A program made the translations under genes and the position numbers. This document shows positions 1-5,800 of a stretch of 10,671 nt of DNA, piece by piece. Source of the stretch: Chloroflexota bacterium (lineage in GTDB: Bacteria; Chloroflexota; Limnocylindria; Limnocylindrales; CSP1-4); the NCBI GenBank assembly GCA_005880805.1, contig VBFZ01000031.1, positions 1 to 10,671 on the forward strand, read 5' to 3'. The first letter of the stretch is position 1. Each line of letters begins with the position of its first letter. The notes under the pieces were generated by a model, which saw nothing but the letters and a program-made list of their open reading frames with translations, searched no databases and had not been told where the DNA came from.

Positions 1-214
1 CATGCTGACCAACCATCCATTCGTGTCGGGTCGCGCGTCCCGGGTGGTGGCACTCGAGACGCTCATTCAACGGGCCCAGGCGATCCCCGGCCTGTGGATC
101 GCGACCGCCGAGGAGATCTGCACCTGGGTCGAGACACTGGATCTGCGGCCCGTCGTCCACCGGCCGCACGAGCCCCCGTTCTCCACCCCGGTCGCGAACT
201 CGCCGCAATCGTGA
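1..214 (+). CDS. Polysaccharide deacetylase family protein, C-terminal end (5' truncated)
   Basis: Only the last 70 or so residues are in the window; the reading frame is open to the left edge, base 1 being the last base of a preceding codon. The visible part begins LTNHPFVSGRASR, continues with a helix ending in ALETLI, and then has WIATAEEICTWV. This HPF-x-SGR-x-x-R...LI...W-x-x-T-x-x-EI pattern is typical of the C-terminus of NodB-type polysaccharide deacetylases of the PuuE/allantoinase-like subgroup, which hydrolyse amide bonds of small molecules or N-acetyl groups. The metal-binding NodB motifs would lie upstream, so activity and substrate cannot be judged. The last 20 or so residues (after TLDL) are Pro/His-rich and look like a disordered tail. 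The TGA stop (212-214) overlaps the GTG start of the next SDR gene, indicating one operon with translational coupling. Confidence 0.72.
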   Translation, partial: MLTNHPFVSGRASRVVALETLIQRAQAIPGLWIATAEEICTWVETLDLRPVVHRPHEPPFSTPVANSPQS

Positions 215-930
215 GCCAGACGGGCGATTCCGTCGCCGTCGTCACCGGGGCGAGCAGCGGGATCGGCCGTGCGACGGCCGAGCGCCTGGCGGGGGCCGGA
301 TATCGGGTTGCGGTCAACTACGCGAGGAACGAGCGGGCCGCGAAGGCCGTAGCGGCTTCCGTCGCGGGCCGCGCCTACGCAGCCGATGTGGCTGACGCCC
401 GCGCCGTCGCCGACATGGTGGATCGGATCGAGCGTGAGCTCGGGCCGATCGGGGTTGCTGTCTCGAACGCGGGCTTCTATGAGGAAGTCCTGATCGACGA
501 CATCGACGACGACCGATGGTCGCGGATGCTCCGTGTACATCTCGGAGGCGCATTCCACCTCACCCGGGCAGTCGTTCCCGCCATGCGATCCCGGGGTGCG
601 GGCTCGATCGTGCTCGTCGCGTCAGAGCTCGCGCTGATCGGGAGCCCTCGAGCCAGCCATTACGTCGCGGCAAAGAGCGCGCTTATCGGTTTCGGACGGT
701 CGCTCGCCCGCGAGCTCGCACCGCAGATCAGGGTCAACATCGTCGCCCCCGGGCCTGTTGACACGCCCCTGCTGCCTGACCGGGATCGCGCGGCCGCGTA
801 CACGTCCACCGTGCCGTTGCGACGGATCGGTCATCCGCCGGAGATCGCGGAGGCGATCCTGCACATCGCAACCGCAACCTTCACCACCGGCGCGGTCTAC
901 TCGCCGAACGGCGGCGTCGTAATCCAATGA
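211..930 (+). CDS. Short-chain dehydrogenase/reductase (SDR), first of two
   Basis: A 239-residue classical SDR, full length for the family. It has the Rossmann cofactor motif TGASSGIG at residues 12-19, D59 in the AADV context, the SNAG stretch (N86-A87-G88), catalytic S138 and the YxxxK pair Y151/K155, and ends with the usual PNGG segment. The sequence after the first beta strand (NYARNE) has basic residues that may favour NADP(H). The position usually held by the fourth catalytic residue, Asn in a VNLxGxF context, is His110 (VHLGGAF); His here is known in some hydroxyacyl-CoA/steroid-type SDRs. I chose the GTG at 211 because family similarity begins there and it overlaps the upstream TGA as GTGA; the frame stays open further upstream, but only inside the deacetylase gene. 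No Shine-Dalgarno (SD) sequence is visible, so coupled translation is likely. Likely reaction: NAD(P)-dependent oxidation of an alcohol or reduction of a 3-oxo group. Substrate unknown. Confidence 0.9.
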   Translation: MSQTGDSVAVVTGASSGIGRATAERLAGAGYRVAVNYARNERAAKAVAASVAGRAYAADVADARAVADMVDRIERELGPIGVAVSNAGFYEEVLIDDIDDDRWSRMLRVHLGGAFHLTRAVVPAMRSRGAGSIVLVASELALIGSPRASHYVAAKSALIGFGRSLARELAPQIRVNIVAPGPVDTPLLPDRDRAAAYTSTVPLRRIGHPPEIAEAILHIATATFTTGAVYSPNGGVVIQ

Positions 931-1637
931 GCGGGCGGGACCGCGTCGCCCTCGTCACCGGTGCTGCCGGCGGCCTCGGCCGAGCGCTCGTCGCAGCCCT
1001 GGGCGACGCCGGCTGGGTTGTCGTCGGGGCGACTCACAGCGACGGGCCCTACGGGGCGGACCTGAGCCGAGCGGACGAGGCGCGCGACCTCGTCGCTCGT
1101 GTCATCGCGGGCCGTGGCCGGCTGGACCTGCTCGTCGCAAATCACGCGGCGATGACCATGGCGCCCGTCTTCGAGCACCCCGTGGACGACTGGTGGCGCG
1201 TCGTGGACACCAACCTGGGAGGGTCGTTCCACCTCGCCCGGGCAGCCGCGCCTCACCTGCGCGAAGCAGCCGGAGCGATCGTCTTCATCTCCAGCGAGTG
1301 GGGAATCACCGGCTGGCCGCGCGCCTCCGCATACGCGTCGAGCAAGGCGGGCCTGATCGGGCTGACGAAGGCACTCGCGCGAGAGCTGGCACCCCGGGTG
1401 CGCGTCAATGCACTCGCCCCGGGGATCATCAACACGCCCCAGCTCGGTGTGGACGCGCAGGATGCGGGCCTCACACTCGGCGAGATGAAAGGGCGGTATG
1501 AGGAGGCGACTCCTCTGAACCGTATCGCCAGCCCGGAGGAGATCGCCGCGACCGTGGTCTTCCTCGCCTCGCAGGCCGGGTCGTTCTACACCGGCCAGGT
1601 TCTCCAGCCCAATGGCGGAGCGACGATGGCCTCGTGA
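927..1637 (+). CDS. Short-chain dehydrogenase/reductase (SDR), second of two
   Basis: A 236-residue classical SDR. The cofactor motif is TGAAGGLG (residues 11-18), and D45 lies in GADL. The catalytic set is complete: N96 (TNLGGSF), S123 (ISSEWG), Y136 and K140 (YASSK). The usual NNAG motif is replaced by NHAA (72-75), a modest departure. The segment after beta strand 2 is short (GATHSDGPYGADL), so the protein has lost the helix that normally follows it; this may affect NAD versus NADP choice. ATG 927 overlaps the preceding TGA (ATGA), so it is translationally coupled to the first SDR. The two share the pattern from the active-site Ser to YxxxK (S-E-x-x-x-x-G-x-P-R-A-S) and are probably old tandem duplicates or a two-subunit pair. 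The gene ends 5 bases from the convergent LVIVD gene. Substrate unknown. Confidence 0.9.
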   Translation: MSGRDRVALVTGAAGGLGRALVAALGDAGWVVVGATHSDGPYGADLSRADEARDLVARVIAGRGRLDLLVANHAAMTMAPVFEHPVDDWWRVVDTNLGGSFHLARAAAPHLREAAGAIVFISSEWGITGWPRASAYASSKAGLIGLTKALARELAPRVRVNALAPGIINTPQLGVDAQDAGLTLGEMKGRYEEATPLNRIASPEEIAATVVFLASQAGSFYTGQVLQPNGGATMAS

Positions 1638-1642
1638 CCTGG

Positions 1643-2844
1643 TCAGTCCGCGAGCCGCAGGACGTGGAGCCCGTGATTCTTGTCAGTGACGTACATGTAA
1701 CCCCGGGCATCGGCGAGGACGTCCTCGGACTGGGCAACCAGGCGTGACGGCAGGACACCCCTTCGGATGAGGGGATCGGGAGGCACGAACGACGCGATCT
1801 CGCGGGGCAGGCGCGGATCCGACACGTCGATGACCCGCAGGCCGGCGTTGAAGTACGTCAAAAGGGCGAGGTCCGGTCGGTCAAGCAGGTACGGATTGCC
1901 CTGAGGCTGGTGGAGATTGTGGGGGCCGAAGCGACCGCCCCGCTCGCAGAAGTTCCGGAACGGGGCTCCGGGCGGCGGAACCGGCAGCGGAAACATGGAG
2001 ATGACACGGGGCGAAGCCTCGCTCGCGACGTCGATCACGCCGGCGAAGCACAGCGGCTCGTCGCACTCGTCCTCGATCGCCTCCGAATTCACGAGCACGA
2101 GCCCGCGACCGGGTAGTGGCACGGCCGAGTGGGCGGCAATGACGGGATTGAAGGGCGGAGCCAGCTCCACCCGAGCGACAAGCCGCGGGGTCGATCCAGG
2201 ATGACGAGGCCGGCAGCGCCGTAGGCGAGGTAGGCCCGGTCGCCAACGACGTACGGCGCGTGCAGGCTGGTTCCCTCGGGTACTCCGGCCTCGCCTCCCT
2301 CCCGCCACTGGCCCGACACCCACCATCGTCCGACGCGGGTCGCGGAGCCGGCGTCGTCGAGCTCCACGATCTCGTAGATGTGACCGTCAAAGCCGTTCGC
2401 TGCTGACGCGAGGTGGACGTAGCGGCCCCCATCGAAAAAGTTCCGGTGGGTGCCGTTGCCCCCCGTTCGGAAGCGGCCGATCGGAACAGGGTCAGTCGGG
2501 GCGCTGACATCCCAGACGATGAAGCCCTCCTCGAAGGGGGCGGTCGGATCGTCGCCCCAGCCGGAATCGATTTTCTCGAGGGACGTGATCATTCGTCCGC
2601 CCGCGACCTGGACCTGGATCGTCCACGTGTTCGACGGGCCGTCGATTGAGCGAACCAGCTGCGGCGCCTCAGGCTCCGTGATGTCGAGCACGGACCAGCC
2701 GCGATGCCACAGATGCGCCAGGTAGAGATACCAGCGGTCGCCGACAACCTGGAGTCCCATCTTGAAGCCGGGCCGGCCATCGAGATCGTGGTAGCCGACG
2801 ACCTCCATGCCGTCGAGCCAGTACGGGCCCTCGGGAAGATCCAC
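1643..2844 (-). pseudogene. LVIVD-repeat (beta-propeller-like) protein gene, interrupted by a one-base frameshift
   Basis: Two overlapping minus-strand frames together encode one protein of about 400 residues. The first runs from GTG 2844 and is good to about base 2194; the second is good from about 2196 to the TAG/TGA-side end at 1643. They join in the middle of a repeat: LVILD in one frame, PRLVARVEL in the next. Adding one base near the CCCC run at 2187-2190 restores a continuous reading. Repeat units of the LVIVD type are visible: GWSVLDITEPEAPQLV, GFIVWDVSAPTDPVPIG, GLVILD...PRLVARV, GVIDVASEASPRVIS, GLRVIDVSDPRLPREIA and GLHVLRLAD at the end. Such repeats form a propeller-like fold usually linked to binding or surface roles, with no established enzymatic activity. 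I see no signal peptide at the GTG start. A GAAGG sequence lies 7 bases before that start. The gene follows the nitrilase by 31 bases in the same operon. The break may be real or a sequence error; I call it a pseudogene only because the reading frame as given is broken. Confidence 0.78.
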
Positions 2845-2875
2845 GTCCGCGCCTTCGGCCCCGGGTCCTTTGCCG

Positions 2876-3724
2876 CTAGCGGACGACTTCCACGCGAGGA
2901 TGGAACTTGTCGTAGAGCTCCGGCCGCTGCCACTGCGTCAGGATTCCGGCCTTGGCCGCGTTGCGAACCGACGAACCCGGGCCGTCTGTCTCGCTGCGGA
3001 GCTGACGGATGCGCGACAGGTCAATGTCGACCACGTACACGCCTGGCCTCGTCGTCTCGAAAATGATTTCTTCGGGGGTCGTGACCATCGCCAGGCCGCG
3101 CTCATCGGGCGCGAAGAGGTTCTGCGTCGTCGCCACGATCGCGAGGTTCTCGATGGCGCGTGACCAGATCAGGTTTCGCCATGACTCCCAGAGGCGCTGC
3201 TTGTCAGTCCCGGCGGGTAGCAGGATGACCTCGGCACCTCGCAGCGCGAGGGCACGCGTCACCTCGGGCATGTACGCCTCGCTGCACATGGCAAGGCCGA
3301 AAATCCCGTGCTCTGTCTCGAAGACCGGAAACTCGTCGCCCGGGACGTACTCGAATTGCCAGGCATCGCCGCCCGTGTAGATCCACGGCCCGGGCGGATG
3401 GGTCCTGCGGTAGATCCCCGGCGCGGCCTCGGACGGGCCCGCGAGAACGAGCAGGTTATGAGCCGTGCGGGCATCGTCGTCGATCGGCTCCAGCGTCCCG
3501 TACTGCACGTAGACACCGCACCGTCGCGCGGCGTCACCCAGCCGTTCGTGAGCGTCGAACGTCGCGGGCATCCGCCACGGCCCGGGATAGCTCTCGGGGA
3601 ACGTGACGACCTGGGCGCCGAGGGCTGCGGCCTGCTCGACGAACCTCACCGCATCGGTGACGTTTTCCGCGTCGTCGGGCGGACGGTGCGAGAGAGGCTG
3701 GACCAGGGCAAGCTTGAAGCTCAT
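2876..3724 (-). CDS. Nitrilase-superfamily carbon-nitrogen hydrolase
   Basis: A 282-residue single-domain member of the nitrilase superfamily, normal length. These enzymes hydrolyse nitriles, amides or N-carbamoyl groups through a Glu-Lys-Cys triad. E44 (FPESYPG) and the nucleophile C147 (LAMCSEAYMPE) are clear. The residue aligned with the catalytic Lys (YRK-x-H in most members) is R107: the sequence is IYRRTHPPGPW, with codons CGC AGG. The CSEAYMPE block resembles the N-carbamoylputrescine amidase/aliphatic amidase-like branches more than true nitrilases, but this is not enough to name a substrate. ATG 3724 overlaps the TGA of the upstream D-2-hydroxyacid dehydrogenase (ATGA), and a GGAG lies 9 bases before the start. 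The longer open frame extending upstream to 4387 is antisense-like noise within the dehydrogenase frame and is not used. A cytosolic enzyme, judged by the absence of a signal peptide. Confidence 0.88.
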   Translation of the reverse strand: MSFKLALVQPLSHRPPDDAENVTDAVRFVEQAAALGAQVVTFPESYPGPWRMPATFDAHERLGDAARRCGVYVQYGTLEPIDDDARTAHNLLVLAGPSEAAPGIYRRTHPPGPWIYTGGDAWQFEYVPGDEFPVFETEHGIFGLAMCSEAYMPEVTRALALRGAEVILLPAGTDKQRLWESWRNLIWSRAIENLAIVATTQNLFAPDERGLAMVTTPEEIIFETTRPGVYVVDIDLSRIRQLRSETDGPGSSVRNAAKAGILTQWQRPELYDKFHPRVEVVR

Positions 3725-4740
3725 CGCGTAGCACTCCGCTGCTCGAAGGCCTGGGGATTGACGACGGAAGGCGGGCGCTCCCCGCGGATGAGCGCGACCA
3801 GGTTTTCGGCGCCGAGTCGAGCGAGCACCGCGAGGGTCTCCTCGGTCGCACCGCCGAGGTGCGGGCTCAGGATCACGTTGTCGAGCTTGAACAAGGCCGG
3901 ATTCGGATCCGGCGAATACGTGACGGGCGGCTCGTTCCAATACACGTCCAGGCCGGCTCCCGCGATTGTTCCGGCCCGCAGGGCGTCGATCAGCGCCTCT
4001 TCGTCGACGATCCGACCGCGCGCGGTGTTGATGAGGAACGCAGTGGGCTTCATGAGGCCCAGCTCTCTCCGCCCGATCAGCTTGTGTGTCGACTCCCCGT
4101 ATTCGGCGTGCACGCTCACGAAGTCGCTGCGCCTCAGCAGATCGTCCAGCTCCGGAATCCAGGTAGCGCCGAGCTCTTCTTCGAGGCTCGGGGAGGCTCG
4201 CTCCCGCTTCGTGTAAACCAGCTCGAGTTCGAACGCCCGAGCTCGACGCGCGACCGCCTGGCCCACGCCGCCAAGCCCGACGAGCCCCAGGGTCTTGCCC
4301 TCCAGCGAGTGACCCATGAACAGGGTCGATTGCTCCTGGCGAAAGCGGCCACAACGCGTGTAACGGTCGGCCTCGATGAGTCTCCACGCGAGTCCGAGCA
4401 ACAGCGCAATCGTCAGGTCGGCTGTTGTCTTGAGGACCGGCCCCCGCGTGAGCCCCGTCACCGGGATGCCACGGGCCGTCGCGGCGTCAACGTCCATCCA
4501 TTCCTCGGGATGGCCGGCTACCGCGGAGATCCCTTTCAACTCCGGGTTGGCATCAAGGATGTCAGCGTCGAGGGGCAGGTCGCCGATCGAAAGGAAATAG
4601 TCGGTGCGCCGTAGGGCTGCCTTGAGCTCGTCGCGACTCAGCATGCGGTCGGTCTCGACGACTTCGACATCGCCCACTTCGCGGAGGAGCCTGAGTCCCT
4701 CCTCGTGGATGGGCTGCGGGACGAGGATTCTCGGATTCAT
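3721..4740 (-). CDS. D-2-hydroxyacid dehydrogenase family protein (first of two)
   Basis: A 339-residue NAD(P)-dependent D-isomer-specific 2-hydroxyacid dehydrogenase, full length. It has the catalytic-domain N-terminus, the Rossmann motif GLGGVG (155-160), catalytic R241 (NTARGRIVDE), E270 (WNEPP) and H294 (SPHLGGAT). Family role: interconversion of 2-oxo acids and D-2-hydroxyacids (glycerate, phosphoglycerate, lactate types). The carboxylate-binding loop that usually reads like SVGxDNIDL is here AVAGHPEEWMDVD (about 73-85), so the substrate is not predictable. The basic stretch after strand beta-B (YTKRER, 176-181) lacks the acidic residue typical of NAD users and hints at NADP. ATG 4740 was chosen for its strong GAGGAGG three bases upstream and because homology starts there; the frame remains open to 5142 without family similarity. 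First gene of the operon that continues into the nitrilase and the LVIVD protein, and divergent from the EamA transporter. Confidence 0.9.
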   Translation of the reverse strand: MNPRILVPQPIHEEGLRLLREVGDVEVVETDRMLSRDELKAALRRTDYFLSIGDLPLDADILDANPELKGISAVAGHPEEWMDVDAATARGIPVTGLTRGPVLKTTADLTIALLLGLAWRLIEADRYTRCGRFRQEQSTLFMGHSLEGKTLGLVGLGGVGQAVARRARAFELELVYTKRERASPSLEEELGATWIPELDDLLRRSDFVSVHAEYGESTHKLIGRRELGLMKPTAFLINTARGRIVDEEALIDALRAGTIAGAGLDVYWNEPPVTYSPDPNPALFKLDNVILSPHLGGATEETLAVLARLGAENLVALIRGERPPSVVNPQAFEQRSATR

Positions 4741-4743
4741 CGA

Positions 4744-4750
4744 CCTCCTC
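4744..4750 (-). promoter_or_regulatory. Ribosome binding site of the first D-2-hydroxyacid dehydrogenase
   Basis: Minus-strand GAGGAGG sits three bases before ATG 4740, a near-perfect complement to the 16S rRNA tail with short spacing. It decides the start against the longer open frame that extends through the divergent region. Confidence 0.7.
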
Positions 4751-4794
4751 GCGGACCGCGGGCGACGGCCATCGGCAGTCCGATAGTATGACGG

Positions 4795-4807
4795 ATCGAT
4801 TATCGAT
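4795..4807. promoter_or_regulatory. Candidate operator: 13-bp palindrome in the divergent intergenic region
   Basis: The sequence ATCGAT-T-ATCGAT is symmetric apart from its central base, and each half is itself a palindrome. It lies in the 83-base gap (4741-4823) between two divergent genes, 55 bases from the dehydrogenase start and 17 bases from ATG 4824 on the other side. It is the most AT-rich part of the gap. Placement and symmetry fit a dimeric repressor or activator controlling both operons, but I cannot name a regulator family and no regulator gene is in the window. Weak -10-like hexamers occur nearby (TAGTAT on plus at 4784-4789; GATAAT on minus overlapping the palindrome) without convincing -35 partners. 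By chance such a palindrome is uncommon but not impossible. Confidence 0.4.
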
Positions 4808-4823
4808 TCTTCAGGGGTCGCCC

Positions 4824-4859
4824 ATGACGACTTCCCGCCGTTTCCCCGTGGGCCGTTGA
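4824..4859 (+). other. 11-codon ORF before the EamA gene: leader peptide or the true 5' end of EamA shifted out of frame
   Basis: ATG 4824 is preceded by AGGGG with a 6-base spacer, the best ribosome site in this gap on the plus strand. It reads MTTSRRFPVGR and ends at TGA 4857-4859, which overlaps the TTG start of the EamA frame (TTGA). One extra base, for instance in the CCCC run at 4844-4847, would join ATG 4824 to the EamA frame and give an ordinary basic N-terminus. Alternatives are a genuine short leader ORF coupled to the TTG start, or chance. Confidence 0.4.
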
Positions 4860-5788
4860 CGACACCGACCGCGGCGACTCTGTCGGCCGAGAAGCCGGGG
4901 CAGCCGGCCCGTCGGTCCGCATCGGCACACCTCATCGGCCTCGCACTTGCCTTTGCCGGCGTCCTCGTTCTCAGTCCTGATGCCCTCATCATCCGGTCCA
5001 TTCGCGAGGCGCCCCCGACGATCCTCTTCTGGCGAGCGCTCCTCACGGCCATCTCGCTGGCGGCCATTGCAATCGTCATGAGCCGGGGCCGTCTCCGCGA
5101 TGCCTTCCGCGCGATCGGCCGGATCGGTCTGCTCGTGGCCATCTTTCACGCCGTCGGGAATATCGCTTTCGTGGTGGCCATCACTCAGACGAGCGTGGCC
5201 AACACGCTGGTGATCATCAGCACGGCCCCCCTGTTCGCGGCCCTCCTGAGCTGGGCGTTTCTCGGCGAACGCATTCCGCGTCGAACGTGGATCGCGGTCG
5301 CGGCAGTGGTCGGAGCGGTCCTCCTGGTCTTCTCCGGGAGCCTCGAGAGCGGACACCTGGGGGGTGACCTCATTGCCCTCTGCGGATCGGTCGCGTCGGC
5401 GGCTACGATCACGACGATTCGGCGCGCCCGAGGGGTGAGCATGATCCCGGCCATCGTCATTGCAGCCGGCATCACGTCGCTCATCGCCCTCGCACTCGGC
5501 CCTCGTGTCCCGAACAGCGAACAGCTCGGCCTCATCGTCTTCCAGGGCTCGCTCATGCTGCCCGCTGCGATCGCGCTCATCGCCACTGCGCCCCGTTTCG
5601 TACCGGCTCCGGAGGTGAGTCTGATCACTCGTCTCGAGATGATCCTTGGGCCGATCTGGGTCTGGGCCTTCCTCGGCGAGACGCCGGCGGCGGCGGCGAT
5701 CGCGAGCGGTGCCGTCATCCTTGCGACACTCACGGCTCACACCGCACTTGGCTTGCGTGCCGTTGACGGCACTTCGCTACCACGCTGA
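4856..5788 (+). CDS. EamA/DMT-superfamily membrane transporter
   Basis: A 310-residue polytopic inner-membrane protein with two EamA repeats of five helices each, the standard 10-TM drug/metabolite transporter plan. Hydrophobic segments lie at about 26-45, 57-75, 87-106, 112-133, 141-158, 166-186, 196-212, 223-245, 256-274 and 278-300. Family hallmarks include the end of repeat 1 (APLFAALLSWAFLGER) and the matching segment in repeat 2 (RLEMILGPIWVWAFLGE). Members export or import amino acids, purines, polyamines or other metabolites; the substrate cannot be read from sequence. The first 24 residues are a soluble Ala/Arg-rich lead-in. The only start in frame before the first helix is TTG 4856, with no ribosome site, so the true start may be ATG 4824 with a one-base error between. 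Followed after 12 bases by the ureohydrolase gene, suggesting a transport-plus-hydrolysis operon. Confidence 0.87.
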   Translation: MTTPTAATLSAEKPGQPARRSASAHLIGLALAFAGVLVLSPDALIIRSIREAPPTILFWRALLTAISLAAIAIVMSRGRLRDAFRAIGRIGLLVAIFHAVGNIAFVVAITQTSVANTLVIISTAPLFAALLSWAFLGERIPRRTWIAVAAVVGAVLLVFSGSLESGHLGGDLIALCGSVASAATITTIRRARGVSMIPAIVIAAGITSLIALALGPRVPNSEQLGLIVFQGSLMLPAAIALIATAPRFVPAPEVSLITRLEMILGPIWVWAFLGETPAAAAIASGAVILATLTAHTALGLRAVDGTSLPR

Positions 5789-5795
5789 GAGGAGG
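5789..5795 (+). promoter_or_regulatory. Ribosome binding site of the ureohydrolase gene
   Basis: GAGGAGG lies directly after the EamA stop, five bases before ATG 5801. It supports that start and independent, strong translation of the ureohydrolase within the operon. Confidence 0.75.
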
Positions 5796-5800
5796 CCGAG

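Noticed and set aside
94..210. Upstream start at 94 for the first SDR
   Set aside because: It would overlap the deacetylase by 120 bases and add an Arg/Ala-rich lead before the normal SDR N-terminus. GTG 211 with its GTGA overlap fits better.
3308..4216. Long plus-strand open frame of 302 codons opposite the nitrilase and dehydrogenase
   Set aside because: It is antisense to two genes with complete catalytic motifs, is rich in Arg/Ser as expected of a shadow frame in GC-rich DNA, and shows no recognisable family pattern.
3725..4387. N-terminal extension of the nitrilase to the upstream GTG/ATG at 4387
   Set aside because: The extension lies wholly within the upstream dehydrogenase in another frame, is Arg-rich and unlike the family. 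ATG 3724 gives a normal-length protein with the ATGA overlap.
4741..5142. N-terminal extension of the first D-2-hydroxyacid dehydrogenase to 5142
   Set aside because: It would cross the divergent gap and the start of EamA. The extension is Arg/Ala-rich without family similarity, and ATG 4740 has a strong ribosome site.
4811..5740. Minus-strand open frame of 309 codons opposite the EamA gene
   Set aside because: It is highly charged (Arg/Asp/Glu/Gly), low in hydrophobic residues and exactly opposite ten membrane helices, so it is the complement of hydrophobic codons.
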